64,000 bases of DNA from Sphingopyxis fribergensis (GTDB lineage Bacteria > Pseudomonadota > Alphaproteobacteria > Sphingomonadales > Sphingomonadaceae), in assembly GCF_000803645.1 (NCBI RefSeq), contig NZ_CP009122.1:1402501-1466500 (forward strand), read 5' to 3'. Positions 7,815-17,253 of this stretch are shown in pieces (position 1 is the stretch's first letter; each line of letters starts with the position of its first letter). Made by a program: the position numbers and the translations under genes. The notes under the pieces are model-generated. The model was given only the letters and a program-made list of their open reading frames with translations. It was not told the DNA's origin and did not search any database.

Positions 7815-8561
7815 TCATCCGCGCGCCTCATCCATCAACGCGCGCATCCGGCGCACCGCATCCTCCAGCCCGGTGAAGATCGCTTCGCCAATCAGATAAT
7901 GGCCGATGTTGAGTTCGGCGAGCTGCGGGATGGCGGCGACGGGGACGACATTCTCATACGTCAGGCCGTGCCCCGCATGCGGTTCGATGCCGTTCTTCGA
8001 CGCGAGTGCTGCCGCGTCGGCGAGGCGGCGCAGTTCGGCTGCACGCTCCTCGCCCTCGACATGCGCGTAGCGTCCGGTGTGGAATTCGACGACGGGGGCG
8101 CGGAGGCGCATTGCCGCCTCGATCTGCCGCGCGTCGGGTTCGATGAACAGGCTGACGCGGATGCCCGCGTCGTTCAGCCGCGAGACGATAGGGGCGAGGT
8201 GGTTGTGCTGCCCGGCGGCGTCGAGCCCGCCCTCGGTGGTTCGCTCCTCGCGCTTTTCGGGGACGATGCACGCGGCATGCGGCATATGGCGCAGCGCGAT
8301 CTCCAGCATCTCGTCGGTCGCCGCCATTTCAAGATTCAAGGGCAGGTCGGTCGCCGCCTGGATGCGCTTGAGGTCGTCGTCGCGGATATGGCGCCGGTCT
8401 TCGCGCAGATGCGCGGTGATGCCGTCGCCGCCGACCGCAGCGACGATTTCGGCGGCGCGCACCGGGTCGGGATGCTCGCCCCCGCGCGCGTTGCGGATCG
8501 TCGCGACATGGTCAATGTTGACCCCGAGCCGCAGGCGGTGCGGGGAGGGCGCGGCGTTCAA
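7815..8561 (-). CDS. pdxJ: Pyridoxine 5'-phosphate synthase
   Basis: The 248-residue TIM-barrel enzyme condenses 1-deoxyxylulose 5-phosphate with 3-amino-2-oxopropyl phosphate in vitamin B6 synthesis. The signature [19 protein letters not shown] is at residues 10-28, followed by [20 protein letters not shown] and EFHTGRYA. The conserved end [11 protein letters not shown]...[11 protein letters not shown] is also present. The start codon is a TTG (8559-8561) in a TTGA overlap with the pyrE stop. No ATG or GTG lies between it and the conserved N-terminus, so the TTG start is well supported. Translation is probably coupled to pyrE. Confidence 0.95.
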   Translation of the reverse strand: MNAAPSPHRLRLGVNIDHVATIRNARGGEHPDPVRAAEIVAAVGGDGITAHLREDRRHIRDDDLKRIQAATDLPLNLEMAATDEMLEIALRHMPHAACIVPEKREERTTEGGLDAAGQHNHLAPIVSRLNDAGIRVSLFIEPDARQIEAAMRLRAPVVEFHTGRYAHVEGEERAAELRRLADAAALASKNGIEPHAGHGLTYENVVPVAAIPQLAELNIGHYLIGEAIFTGLEDAVRRMRALMDEARG

Positions 8562-9148
8562 GCCGCCACGCTCCGGCTGCCGGGCTTCACCGCTTCGGTT
8601 CCTGCTAGCGTCTCGGGCAATTCATCGGGTGCATAGGTCGGGAAGTTGATCGCGACGAGCGGATAGAAGGGCACGCCGAGGTCGATGTTGCTGCCTGCCG
8701 AGCGATCGACGAGTGCGGCTTCGGCAATGACTTCGCCGCCGGCGGCGCGCACCGCGTCCATTGCTTCGCGCGACGACAGGCCAGTGGTCACGACATCCTC
8801 GACCATCAGCACTTTGGCGCCGGCGTCGATGGTGAAACCGCGGCGCAGTTCGAAGGTGCCGGTCGGGCGCTCGACGAAAATTGCCGGCTTGCCGAGCGCG
8901 CGGCCCATTTCATGGCCGATGATGACGCCGCCCATTGCGGGCGAGACGACGACATCGATCGCCTGTTTCAGCTCGCGCGGGAGCTTGGCCGCGAGCGCCA
9001 CCGCGAGCCGCCCGGCGCGTTCGGTGTCCATCAGCACGCGCGCGCATTGCAGATAATATTCGCTGTGGCGGCCGGAGGAGAGCAGGAAATGGCCTTGCAG
9101 CAAGGCGTCGGCGGCGCGGAATTCGGCCAGGATTTCGTCATCGGTCAT
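8558..9148 (-). CDS. pyrE: Orotate phosphoribosyltransferase
   Basis: The 196-residue enzyme joins orotate to PRPP to form OMP in pyrimidine synthesis. The PRPP loop is clear in [18 protein letters not shown], with the two acidic residues followed by [19 protein letters not shown] and [21 protein letters not shown] are the usual substrate-binding segments. The ATG at 9148 begins [10 protein letters not shown], the normal N-terminus. The frame continues 37 codons upstream without similarity. It is the first gene of the minus-strand run pyrE-pdxJ-acpS-lepB-transporter and faces away from coxB. Confidence 0.96.
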   Translation of the reverse strand: MTDDEILAEFRAADALLQGHFLLSSGRHSEYYLQCARVLMDTERAGRLAVALAAKLPRELKQAIDVVVSPAMGGVIIGHEMGRALGKPAIFVERPTGTFELRRGFTIDAGAKVLMVEDVVTTGLSSREAMDAVRAAGGEVIAEAALVDRSAGSNIDLGVPFYPLVAINFPTYAPDELPETLAGTEAVKPGSRSVAA

Positions 9149-9381
9149 GGGAGAATTATTCTTTTGTCCTGTGCTTCGCCCATAGCGGGCGAGCGGGTTT
9201 AAGCGGCGAAGATTATCCAGCCGCAAAATAGTGTTAGAGATGCTTGAGGCAAGCGGCAAGCGGGTCTATAGCGCCCGCGAGATTCAGCCTGTCCGATGGC
9301 TGCGTGGACTTGTGTCCAGCAGTGGGGAAAGGTCGGCTGGGGCATCGATAAGAACAACAGGCAACGGGCGGCACTATCCTT

Positions 9382-10455
9382 ATGAAGAGCTTGAAAACCC
9401 TTGTAATTGCGGCGGCTTTGTCGCTCGGCGCGGTGGGCGCCGGCCATGCGCAAGCCCCTGCGACGGCTCCGGCCGAAGCACCCGCCGCAACGGTGGCGGC
9501 GAATCCGGCTCCGGCCCCCGTCGCGGCGGCTGCTCCGACAACCGCACCGGTTGCGACGACCGACGCGGCTCCGGCTGGCGATGCCACCTACGTCCCGATG
9601 AAGCCGACCCCAGGGATCGGTCAACCGGTCGACGCGGGCATCGATTTCCAGCCGCAGGTCAGCCCGATCGGCGAACAGGCCTATTTCTTCAACCACGCCA
9701 TCCTGCTGCCCGTCATCACGGTGATCACGCTGATCGTCCTAGGCCTTTTGCTCTGGGTGATGTTCCGGTTCCGCGCCAAGGCGAATCCGGTTCCGTCGAA
9801 GACGACGCACAACACTTTCATCGAAATCATCTGGACCGCCATCCCGGTGCTGATCCTCGCGGTGATCGCGGTTCCGTCGATCCGCTTGCTCGCGGCGCAA
9901 TATGAACCGCCGTCGAAGGACGCGCTGACGATCAAGGTTACGGGCTATCAGTGGTATTGGGGCTATGCCTATCCCGACCAGGGCATCGGCGAATATGTCT
10001 CGAAAATTCTGCCCGAGGATAAGGCCATCGCCGCGGGCGAGCCCTATCACCTCGCCGTCGACAACCGCATGGTCGTTCCCGTCGGCCGTCAGGTGAAGCT
10101 GATCATCACCGGCGCCGACGTGATCCACAGCTTCGCGGTTCCGGCGTTCTGGACCAAGATGGATGCGGTCCCCGGCCGCGCCAACGAAACGACGTTCACC
10201 GCGAACAAGGTCGGCGTCTATTACGGCCAGTGTTCGGAACTCTGCGGTGTCGATCATGGCTATATGCCGATCGCCGTCGAAGTGCTCCCGGTCGACAAGT
10301 GGGAAGCCTGGGTCCGCTCGAAGGGCGGGAATCCGAAGGGGCCGGTCGCCGCCGCTGCCGCCCCGGCTACGGCGCCCGCCGCGACGCCGGCTGCCGCCAC
10401 GACCGAAGCTGCACCGGCAGCGGCACCCGCCGCCGCGCCGGCCGCCAAGAATTAA
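9382..10455 (+). CDS. coxB: Cytochrome c oxidase subunit II
   Basis: The 357-residue protein carries the CuA centre that accepts electrons from cytochrome c. It has a signal peptide (residues 1-24), an Ala/Pro-rich segment to about residue 65, and two membrane helices (about 103-125 and 146-168). The periplasmic cupredoxin domain then has the aromatic strand GYQWYWGYAYPD. The CuA ligands lie in DVIHSFAVPAF and GQCSELCGVDHGYM (two Cys, His, Met). A 50-residue Ala/Pro-rich C-terminal extension is beyond the usual length. It is the first gene of the oxidase operon, with coxA 15 bases downstream. Confidence 0.97.
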   Translation: MKSLKTLVIAAALSLGAVGAGHAQAPATAPAEAPAATVAANPAPAPVAAAAPTTAPVATTDAAPAGDATYVPMKPTPGIGQPVDAGIDFQPQVSPIGEQAYFFNHAILLPVITVITLIVLGLLLWVMFRFRAKANPVPSKTTHNTFIEIIWTAIPVLILAVIAVPSIRLLAAQYEPPSKDALTIKVTGYQWYWGYAYPDQGIGEYVSKILPEDKAIAAGEPYHLAVDNRMVVPVGRQVKLIITGADVIHSFAVPAFWTKMDAVPGRANETTFTANKVGVYYGQCSELCGVDHGYMPIAVEVLPVDKWEAWVRSKGGNPKGPVAAAAAPATAPAATPAAATTEAAPAAAPAAAPAAKN

Positions 10456-10470
10456 TAAGGGGTCCGACAG

Positions 10471-12144
10471 ATGACCGATATCGCAGCGACTGCACCCGCG
10501 CACGGCCACGACCACGCGCACGATCATGATCATGATCACGACACGCCCGGCTTCTTTGTCCGCTGGTTCATGTCGACGAACCACAAGGACATCGGCACGC
10601 TCTACCTGATCTTCGCGATCGTCGCCGGCATCGTCGGCGGCGCGCTTTCGGGCATGATGCGCCTCGAACTCGCGCATCCGGGTATCCAGTATCTGGGCAG
10701 CTGGGCGCAAGCGCTCGGCGGCGCGCAGGATCTGACCGCAGCCAAGCATTTCTGGAACGTGATGATCACCGCACACGGTCTGATCATGGTGTTCTTCATG
10801 GTTATGCCGGCAATGATCGGCGGCTTTGGCAACTGGTTCGTGCCGCTGATGATCGGCGCGCCCGACATGGCGTTCCCGCGCATGAACAATGTGTCCTTCT
10901 GGCTGACGGCTGTTGCGTTCGTCATGCTGATGGGTTCGCTGTTCGTCCCGGGCGGCAGCGGCAATGGCGCCGGCACCGGCTGGACGGTCTATGCCCCGCT
11001 GTCGACCAGCGGTTCGGTTGGCCCCGCGGTCGACATGGCGATCTTCTCGCTCCACCTCGCGGGTGCGGCGTCGATCCTCGGCGCGATCAACTTCATTACC
11101 ACCATCTTCAACATGCGCGCGCCGGGCATGACGCTGCACAAGATGCCCCTGTTCGTGTGGTCGGTGCTGGTCACGGCCTTCCTGCTGCTGCTCGCGCTGC
11201 CGGTTCTGGCTGCTGCGATCACCATGCTGCTGACCGACCGCAATTTCGGCACGACTTTCTATGATGCGGCCGGCGGCGGCGATCCCGTTCTCTACCAGCA
11301 TCTCTTCTGGTTCTTCGGCCACCCCGAAGTGTATATCATGATCCTGCCCGGCTTCGGCATGGTCAGCCAGATCATCTCGACCTTCAGCAAGAAGCCCGTG
11401 TTCGGCTATCTCGGCATGGCCTACGCCATGGTCGCGATCGGCGTCGTCGGCTTCATCGTGTGGGCGCACCACATGTTCACGGTCGGCATGTCTGTGAACC
11501 TCAAGATGTACTTCACCGCCGCGACGATGGTCATCGCGGTTCCGACGGGCATCAAGATCTTCAGTTGGATCGCCACCATGTGGGGCGGCTCGCTGAGCTT
11601 CAAGACGCCGATGATGTGGTCGCTCGGCTTCATCTTCATGTTCACCGTCGGCGGCGTGACCGGCGTCGTGCTCGCCAATGGCGGCGTCGACACCAATCTG
11701 CACGACACTTACTATGTCGTCGCGCACTTCCACTATGTGCTGTCGCTGGGCGCGGTCTTCTCGCTCTTTGCCGGCTTCTATTACTGGTTCCCGAAGATGT
11801 CGGGCCGGATGTACAATGAAGCGCTCGGCCAGATCCATTTCTGGGTCTTCTTCATCGGCGTGAACGTCATGTTCTTCCCCCAGCACTTCCTGGGCCAGCA
11901 GGGCATGCCGCGCCGTTATCCCGATTATGCGGAAGCCTATGCGCATTGGCACCTGATCTCGTCCTACGGCTATGTGATCATGGGCGTCGGCATGCTCTTC
12001 TTCTTCCTGAACATCGGCTACTCGCTGTTCGCGGGCAAGAAGGCCGCCGATAATCCGTGGGGCGAAGGGGCGACGACGCTCGAATGGACGTTGTCGAGCC
12101 CGCCGCCGTTCCACCAGTTCAACGAACTGCCGCGTATCGCCTGA
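10471..12144 (+). CDS. coxA: Cytochrome c oxidase subunit I (aa3 type)
   Basis: The 557-residue, twelve-helix subunit carries heme a and the heme a3-CuB centre that reduces oxygen and pumps protons. A His/Asp-rich stretch ([14 protein letters not shown]) precedes the conserved core. The core includes [15 protein letters not shown], the heme a ligand region [22 protein letters not shown], the CuB/Tyr motif [18 protein letters not shown], and [11 protein letters not shown] with two CuB histidines. [15 protein letters not shown] holds the heme a and a3 histidines. A purine-rich AAGGGG precedes the ATG. It is co-transcribed with coxB. The His/Asp-rich N-terminal tail could bind metal but may be only low complexity. 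Confidence 0.98.
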   Translation: MTDIAATAPAHGHDHAHDHDHDHDTPGFFVRWFMSTNHKDIGTLYLIFAIVAGIVGGALSGMMRLELAHPGIQYLGSWAQALGGAQDLTAAKHFWNVMITAHGLIMVFFMVMPAMIGGFGNWFVPLMIGAPDMAFPRMNNVSFWLTAVAFVMLMGSLFVPGGSGNGAGTGWTVYAPLSTSGSVGPAVDMAIFSLHLAGAASILGAINFITTIFNMRAPGMTLHKMPLFVWSVLVTAFLLLLALPVLAAAITMLLTDRNFGTTFYDAAGGGDPVLYQHLFWFFGHPEVYIMILPGFGMVSQIISTFSKKPVFGYLGMAYAMVAIGVVGFIVWAHHMFTVGMSVNLKMYFTAATMVIAVPTGIKIFSWIATMWGGSLSFKTPMMWSLGFIFMFTVGGVTGVVLANGGVDTNLHDTYYVVAHFHYVLSLGAVFSLFAGFYYWFPKMSGRMYNEALGQIHFWVFFIGVNVMFFPQHFLGQQGMPRRYPDYAEAYAHWHLISSYGYVIMGVGMLFFFLNIGYSLFAGKKAADNPWGEGATTLEWTLSSPPPFHQFNELPRIA

Positions 12145-12202
12145 TTTGTGCTTCCCCCTGCTGGTGACGGCAGGGGGCGCATGACATCGGGCTGGAGTGA
12201 AT

Positions 12203-13114
12203 ATGGCGCAGAGCCTGACCCACGGCGAAACGGCACTACCCGCCGATTGGCGCGACCTGTTCGCGCTGACGAAGCCGCGCGTCATGTCGCTGGTGGTGTT
12301 CACCGCCTTGTGCGGGCTGCTCGCGGCGCCAGGCACAGTGCACCCAATCCTCGCTTTCTCGTCGGTCCTTGCGATTGCGCTGGGGGCAGGGGCGTCGGGC
12401 GCGCTCAACCAATGGTATGAGGCGGGGCTCGACGCCAAGATGAAGCGGACCGCCGGCCGGCCGCTTCCCGCAGGGCGTCTCGACCCGCAGACGGCGTTGC
12501 AATTCGGCGTCGGTCTCGCCGCCTTTTCGCTGTTCCTGATGCTATTCGCGTCGAACTGGCAGGCGACTTTGCTGCTCGCCGCCTCGATCCTCTTCTATGT
12601 CTTCGTCTATACGATGTGGCTGAAGCCACGGACGCCGCAGAATATCGTGATCGGCGGCGCGGCGGGTGCTTTTCCGCCGCTGATCGGCTGGGTCGCGGCG
12701 ACGGGCAGCATCGCGCCGCTGCCGGTGCTGCTGTTCCTGCTGATCTTCCTGTGGACGCCGCCGCATTTCTGGGCGCTCGCGCTGTTCATGCGCTCGGACT
12801 ATGCCGCCGCGGGCATTCCGATGATGCCCGTCGTCGCGGGCGAGAAATCGACGCGCCGGCAGATCCTGTTTTATGCCGTCATCATGGCGGTCGGTGCCGT
12901 CGCACCCTGGCCGCTCGGTTATACCGGCGCGCTCTATGGCTGGACCGCCGTTGTCTTGTCGGCCGTGTTCGTACTGCTGTCTGTTCAGGTCGGTACGCGC
13001 ACCACGGGTGAGGGCGATATGATGCGGCCGGAAAAGCGCCTGTTCGCTTATTCGATTGCCTATCTTTTCATTCTGTTCGGCGCAGTCGTCGCCGACCATT
13101 GGTGGCCGCTATGA
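12203..13114 (+). CDS. ctaB: Protoheme IX farnesyltransferase (heme O synthase)
   Basis: The 303-residue UbiA-family membrane enzyme adds the farnesyl group to protoheme, giving heme O on the way to heme A. The first Asp-rich motif is in [21 protein letters not shown], and the characteristic [22 protein letters not shown] follows, with about nine hydrophobic segments. I chose ATG 12203 because GGAG (12194-12197) sits at proper spacing. A GTG two codons earlier would overlap that site. It lies 58 bases after coxA and ends in an ATGA overlap with the small membrane protein gene. Confidence 0.96.
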   Translation: MAQSLTHGETALPADWRDLFALTKPRVMSLVVFTALCGLLAAPGTVHPILAFSSVLAIALGAGASGALNQWYEAGLDAKMKRTAGRPLPAGRLDPQTALQFGVGLAAFSLFLMLFASNWQATLLLAASILFYVFVYTMWLKPRTPQNIVIGGAAGAFPPLIGWVAATGSIAPLPVLLFLLIFLWTPPHFWALALFMRSDYAAAGIPMMPVVAGEKSTRRQILFYAVIMAVGAVAPWPLGYTGALYGWTAVVLSAVFVLLSVQVGTRTTGEGDMMRPEKRLFAYSIAYLFILFGAVVADHWWPL

Positions 13115-13260
13115 CCGAAGACCCGCCGAACGAACCCTTTGACGAGGCCGAATATCGCCGCCGTCAACGCAGCCGCGCCAATATGATGGCGTGGATGCTG
13201 GGCGCGCTGGCGATTCTGTTCTTTTTCATCACCATCGCCAAGATGCAGATTTTCTCATGA
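13111..13260 (+). CDS. Small membrane protein of the oxidase operon (49 residues)
   Basis: The frame begins at the ATG overlapping the ctaB stop (ATGA) and ends at a TGA overlapping the ctaG ATG, again ATGA. These two coupled overlaps are strong evidence that it is translated. The protein has an acidic, charged N-terminus ([20 protein letters not shown]) and one membrane segment ([21 protein letters not shown]). Small single-helix proteins in this place, between ctaB and ctaG, are known in alphaproteobacteria as CoxF-like assembly proteins. Placing it in that group is an inference from position and topology, because the protein is too short for firm motif evidence. Confidence 0.8.
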   Translation: MTEDPPNEPFDEAEYRRRQRSRANMMAWMLGALAILFFFITIAKMQIFS

Positions 13261-13832
13261 CGACGCTTCCCGTCATCGGGCGGATGTCCGCCAACGCCAA
13301 GACCGCCACCCTGGCCGCGCTGCTCGCGCTCGCGATGGTGGGCCTCGGCTTCGCCGCGGTACCGCTTTACAACCTTTTCTGCCGCGTGACCGGCTTTGGC
13401 GGTACGACGCAGCGCTACGATCCGGTTGCCGCGGCGGAGGAGCCGGTGGTGTTGAAAGACACGATCTCGATCCGCTTCGACGCCAATGTCTCGCCGAACC
13501 TGCCGTGGAAATTCTATCCCGAGCATCCGACCGACACGGTCAGCGTCGGCGCGCGCGACATGGCGATCTTTATCGCCGAGAATAATTCGGCGCATCCCGT
13601 TGTCGGGACCGCCAGCTTCAACGTCACGCCCGACCAGGCGGGCAAATATTTTACCAAGATCCAGTGCTTCTGTTTCACCCAGCAACGGCTGGAACCGGGG
13701 CAGCAGATGCGCATGCCGGTGTTGTTCTTCGTCGATCCCAAGATCATGGACGACCCCGACGCGCGCGACGTACAGGAAATCACCCTCAGCTACACCTTCC
13801 ACCCTGTAGACGAGGGTAAAAAGGCGAGCTAA
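13257..13832 (+). CDS. ctaG: Cytochrome c oxidase assembly protein CtaG (Cox11 type)
   Basis: The 191-residue protein delivers copper to the CuB site of subunit I. It has one N-terminal membrane anchor (about residues 17-36), then VPLYNLFCRVTGFGGTTQRY, the usual Cox11 stretch with a conserved Cys. It also has the copper-binding motif CFCF at residues 137-140 within KIQCFCFTQQRLEPGQ. The end, DVQEITLSYTFHP, is normal. The ATG at 13257 overlaps the stop of the preceding small gene, and upstream codons in the frame have no family similarity. Confidence 0.96.
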   Translation: MTTLPVIGRMSANAKTATLAALLALAMVGLGFAAVPLYNLFCRVTGFGGTTQRYDPVAAAEEPVVLKDTISIRFDANVSPNLPWKFYPEHPTDTVSVGARDMAIFIAENNSAHPVVGTASFNVTPDQAGKYFTKIQCFCFTQQRLEPGQQMRMPVLFFVDPKIMDDPDARDVQEITLSYTFHPVDEGKKAS

Positions 13833-13912
13833 GGCCGCGAACAAGAGTCTAACAAGACCGGCAGATGATGGGGAATCGTCATGCTGGGGCTGCAAAAAAC
13901 GGGAAACACGCC

Positions 13913-14788
13913 ATGTCCGGTGCGAAACATCATGACTACCACCTCGTAAATCCCAGCGTCTGGCCGCTCATCGGCTCGGTCGCGGCGCTCGTGATGTTCT
14001 TCGGGCTCGTCATGGCGATGCACGCCGATCATTTCGGCGAGATCGGCAAATGGGTCCTCGGCCTCGGCTTCATGGGCGTGATCGCCACCTTCTTCAGCTG
14101 GTGGTCGGACGTCATCAACGAAGCGCATGCCGGCGACCATACACCGGTCGTCCAGCTGCACCTGCGTTATGGCATGATCCTGTTCATAGCGTCGGAAGTC
14201 ATGTTCTTCGTCGGCTGGTTCTGGGCATGGTTCGATTTCTCGCTGTTTCCGGTGCCCATCGAATATGCCGAAGGCGCGGTGACCTCGCTGTTCGGTCAGG
14301 ATGGCGCCGCCGCGATCACAATGTGGCCGCCCAAGGGTATCGAAGTTATCGACGCCTTCTCGCTGCCCTTGCTCAACACGCTGATCCTGCTCTGCTCGGG
14401 CACCACGATCACCTGGGCGCATCATTCGCTGATCCATGGCGACCGCGAGGGGCTCAAGAAAGGCCTGTGGCTGACGATCATCCTCGGCGCGATCTTCTCG
14501 ATGATCCAGGCCTATGAATATGCCCATGCGCCGTTCGGTTTCGGTCAGAGCAACTATAGCTCGGCCTTCTATATGGCGACCGGCTTCCACGGATTCCACG
14601 TTCTCGTTGGCACGATCTTCCTGATCGTCTGCCTCGTCCGCACCTACAAGGGCCACTTCACCCCGACCCAGCATTTCGGTTTCGAAGCGGCCGCATGGTA
14701 TTGGCACTTCGTCGATGTCGTGTGGCTGTTCCTCTTCATCATCGTCTATGTCTGGGGCGGCTGGGGCGCGCCGGTCGCCGCGCACTAA
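13913..14788 (+). CDS. coxC: Cytochrome c oxidase subunit III
   Basis: The 291-residue, seven-helix subunit stabilises the oxidase core. Recognisable segments are HHDYHLVNPSVWPLIGS at the start, LRYGMILFIASEVMFFVGWFWAWFD, LLNTLILLCSGTTITWAHHSL, and YMATGFHGFHVLVGTIFL. The closing AAAWYWHFVDVVWLFLFIIVYVWG is the family end. The start at 13913 (MSGAKHHDYH) matches the usual N-terminus. The frame opens 16 codons earlier without similarity. The gap of 80 bases after ctaG is the largest in the oxidase part of the operon. Confidence 0.97.
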   Translation: MSGAKHHDYHLVNPSVWPLIGSVAALVMFFGLVMAMHADHFGEIGKWVLGLGFMGVIATFFSWWSDVINEAHAGDHTPVVQLHLRYGMILFIASEVMFFVGWFWAWFDFSLFPVPIEYAEGAVTSLFGQDGAAAITMWPPKGIEVIDAFSLPLLNTLILLCSGTTITWAHHSLIHGDREGLKKGLWLTIILGAIFSMIQAYEYAHAPFGFGQSNYSSAFYMATGFHGFHVLVGTIFLIVCLVRTYKGHFTPTQHFGFEAAAWYWHFVDVVWLFLFIIVYVWGGWGAPVAAH

Positions 14789-14807
14789 ATTGCCGGTTGG
14801 CGACGAC

Positions 14808-15185
14808 ATGCAAAAGGGGCAGCCGCCGGTCTGGCGCGCTGCCCTTTTTGGTCTCTGCCCCGAATGCGGTGCGTCGACGCTGTTCGACGGGCCGGTGAAG
14901 TTCGAGGAAAAGTGCCGCGTCTGTGCCCTCGATTACAGCCGATACAATGTAGGTGACGGGCCTGCGGCGTTTCTGACGCTGATCATCGGCGCGTTGCTCA
15001 TCGCGATTGCGCTGACGCTCGATGCCGTCGTGCGCCCGCCCTTGTGGGTCCATATCATCCTGTGGGTGCCGCTGACCGCCGCCGCGGTCGTCTATGGCCT
15101 GCGCGTCGGCAAGGGCGCGCTGCTGGCGAGCGAACACCAGCGACAGGCGGCAGAGGGCCGCAAGGTGGAGGACAAGAATGACTGA
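14808..15185 (+). CDS. DUF983 membrane protein
   Basis: The 125-residue protein has an N-terminal zinc-ribbon-like pair of motifs, LCPECG (residues 16-21) and CRVC (about 36-39). Two membrane segments follow (about 52-70 and 76-98), with a charged tail. This is the DUF983 family, which sits in cytochrome oxidase operons of alphaproteobacteria. Its biochemical role is not established. Codons 2-14 coincide with a strong terminator-like hairpin (14812-14849). A TTG at 14790 is an alternative start, but the family's conserved part begins just after the ATG. The last codons overlap the SURF1 start by 8 bases. Confidence 0.88.
   Translation: MQKGQPPVWRAALFGLCPECGASTLFDGPVKFEEKCRVCALDYSRYNVGDGPAAFLTLIIGALLIAIALTLDAVVRPPLWVHIILWVPLTAAAVVYGLRVGKGALLASEHQRQAAEGRKVEDKND
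14812..14849 (+). terminator. Terminator-like hairpin inside the first codons of the DUF983 gene
   Basis: The left arm AAAAGGGGCAGC pairs with GCTGCCCTTTTT (one G-U pair). The stem continues as CGCC / GGCG around a GGTCT loop. It ends in five T, so it looks like an intrinsic terminator placed 24 bases after the coxC stop. If active, it would separate coxBAC from the DUF983-SURF1-thrC genes or attenuate them. Confidence 0.6.
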
Positions 15186-15828
15186 TCCCGCCGAAGCCCA
15201 GGCGCCCGCCCGGCGCTGGCCGCTGATCCCGACGATCCTCGTTCTCGCCGCGGTCGCGGCGATGGTCGCGCTCGGCGTCTGGCAGCTTCAGCGCAAGAAC
15301 GAGAAAGAGGCACTGATCGCGCTGTTCCAGCGCAACATGGCGATGTCGTCGACCGTCGCCTATCCCGAACTGCCGCCCGTTCCCGATGCTTTCCTGTATC
15401 GCAAGAGCAGCGTCGTCTGCCTTGAACCCGTCCGCTGGGATCCGCGCAGCGGCACCGATCGCAAGGGCCAGTCGGGGATCCGCATGATCGCCGACTGCCG
15501 GACGGGCGCCGAGGGGCCGGGCGTGCTCATCGATGTCGGCATCGGCGACGATTTCGCGCCGCCCAAATGGAGCGGCGGAACAGTGCAGGGGACGATCGTT
15601 CCCGGGCCCGAACAGCCGACGGTGATGGAGCGCGCGATGGGCAAGGCGGTGCCCGCGCGGGCGATGCTGATTGCCGACACGCCGGTGACGGGATTGCGCG
15701 CCAGCGCGGTGCCCTCGGCCGACGATACGCCGAACAACCATCTAGCCTATGCCTTTCAATGGTTCTTCTTCGCGATCGTTGCGCTGATTATCTACATCCT
15801 CGCGGTCCGCCGCCGCTTGCAGCCGTGA
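15178..15828 (+). CDS. SURF1 family cytochrome oxidase assembly protein
   Basis: The 216-residue protein has two membrane helices, one near each end (about residues 16-36 and 191-210), with a periplasmic domain between them. This is the SURF1/Shy1 topology. The motif LGVWQLQRKNEKEALI follows the first helix and NNHLAYAFQWFFFAIVALIIYI forms the end, both typical of the family. SURF1 is thought to help place heme a in subunit I. It overlaps the DUF983 gene by 8 bases and is followed 27 bases later by thrC. Confidence 0.92.
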   Translation: MTDPAEAQAPARRWPLIPTILVLAAVAAMVALGVWQLQRKNEKEALIALFQRNMAMSSTVAYPELPPVPDAFLYRKSSVVCLEPVRWDPRSGTDRKGQSGIRMIADCRTGAEGPGVLIDVGIGDDFAPPKWSGGTVQGTIVPGPEQPTVMERAMGKAVPARAMLIADTPVTGLRASAVPSADDTPNNHLAYAFQWFFFAIVALIIYILAVRRRLQP

Positions 15829-15855
15829 CGGCGCGCCGCTAGGCGCTGGGTCGCC

Positions 15856-17253
15856 ATGGAATATATCAGCACTCGCGGCTCTGCGCCGACCCTCGACTTT
15901 CGTGCCGCGACCTTGGCTGGCCTCGCCAGCGATGGCGGCCTTTATGTGCCAGCGAAATGGCCGCAAATGTCGGCCGACGAAATCCGTGCGCTTGCGGGTC
16001 TCGACTATGCCGAAACCGCAGTGCGGATCATGGCGCCCTTCGTCGAGGGTGTGCTGACCGAGGATGAGCTGCGCGACCTGTGCCGCGCCGCTTATGGCCG
16101 CTTCAGCCACGACGCGGTCACCCCGCTCGTCCAACTCAACCATCGCCACTGGCTGCTCGAACTGTTCCACGGCCCGACGCTGGCGTTCAAGGACGTCGCG
16201 CTGCAACTGCTCGGGCAACTGTTCGAGAAGTTCCTCGCTGGCGGCGACACGAACATCACGATCGTCGGCGCGACATCGGGCGATACCGGATCGGCGGCGA
16301 TCGAGGCGGTCGCGGGGCGCGAGCATATCCAGATCTTCATGCTCCATCCCGAAGGGCGCGTCAGCGACGTGCAGCGGCGGCAGATGACGACGGTGCTGGC
16401 GCCCAACGTCCATAATATCGCGATCGACGGCAGCTTCGACGATGCGCAGGCGATGGTGAAGCGGCTGTTCGGTGACGAGGAGGCGCGCGGTCAGGTGAAC
16501 CTGTCGGCGGTGAACAGCATCAACTGGGCGCGGCTGATGGCGCAGGTTGTCTATTATTTCTATGCCGCGGTTCGGCTCGGCGGCCCCGACCGTCCGGTGG
16601 CGTTCAGCGTGCCGACGGGCAATTTCGGCGATGTGTTCGCGGGCTATGTCGCGGCGCAGATGGGGCTGCCGATTGCCCGGCTCGTCGTCGCGACCAACGT
16701 CAACGACATCCTCCACCGCGCCCTGACCAGCGGCGACTATAGCGCCGGGACGGTCACCGCGACCGCGACCCCCAGCATGGACATTCAGGTCAGCAGCAAT
16801 TTCGAACGGCTGCTGTTCGATCTCGCGGGCCGCGACGGCGCCGCGATCACCGGGATGATGGGCGAGTTCGACCGCAATCGCGCGATGTCGATCCCCGCCG
16901 ATATGCTGGCGGGCGCGCGCGGGCTGTTTTCGAGCGCGAGCATTGATGGCGACACGATGGCGCTCGCGCTGCGCTGGGCGCAGGAAAAGGGCGGGCAGAT
17001 CATCGATCCGCACAGCGCGGTCGGCCTTGCCGCCGCCCGCGCGCTCGAGATCGATGCCGATATTCCCGTCGTCACGCTCGCGACCGCGCATCCCGCGAAG
17101 TTTCGCGAAGCCGTCGAGCGTGCGACCGGCGTGCGCCCGCCGCTGCCCGCGCGCCTCGGCAATCTGTTCGACCGCGAGGAGCGCTATTCGCGCCTTCCCG
17201 GCGACTATGACGCGGTGAAGGCCTTTGTCCTCGCGGAAGCCGCGCGTGGCTGA
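15856..17253 (+). CDS. thrC: Threonine synthase
   Basis: The 465-residue PLP enzyme converts O-phosphohomoserine to threonine. The start MEYISTRGSAPTLDF is typical. The PLP lysine lies in FHGPTLAFKDVALQLLGQLF, and the phosphate-binding loop follows in GATSGDTGSAAIEAVAGR. FSVPTGNFGDVFAGYVA and the C-terminal VTLATAHPAKF also match the family, and the length is normal for the long bacterial type. It lies 27 bases after SURF1 and overlaps the next gene by 8 bases, so it is probably read through from the oxidase operon, as in several sphingomonads. Confidence 0.96.
   Translation: MEYISTRGSAPTLDFRAATLAGLASDGGLYVPAKWPQMSADEIRALAGLDYAETAVRIMAPFVEGVLTEDELRDLCRAAYGRFSHDAVTPLVQLNHRHWLLELFHGPTLAFKDVALQLLGQLFEKFLAGGDTNITIVGATSGDTGSAAIEAVAGREHIQIFMLHPEGRVSDVQRRQMTTVLAPNVHNIAIDGSFDDAQAMVKRLFGDEEARGQVNLSAVNSINWARLMAQVVYYFYAAVRLGGPDRPVAFSVPTGNFGDVFAGYVAAQMGLPIARLVVATNVNDILHRALTSGDYSAGTVTATATPSMDIQVSSNFERLLFDLAGRDGAAITGMMGEFDRNRAMSIPADMLAGARGLFSSASIDGDTMALALRWAQEKGGQIIDPHSAVGLAAARALEIDADIPVVTLATAHPAKFREAVERATGVRPPLPARLGNLFDREERYSRLPGDYDAVKAFVLAEAARG

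Noticed and set aside
9739..12438. 899-codon minus-strand open frame across the oxidase operon
   Set aside because: It is antisense to coxB, coxA and ctaB, which have clear subunit motifs. Its composition (His/Asp/Arg-rich) is what the high-GC opposite strand gives by chance.
13829..14809. 326-codon minus-strand frame opposite coxC
   Set aside because: coxC is unmistakable, and the antisense frame lacks any recognisable family.
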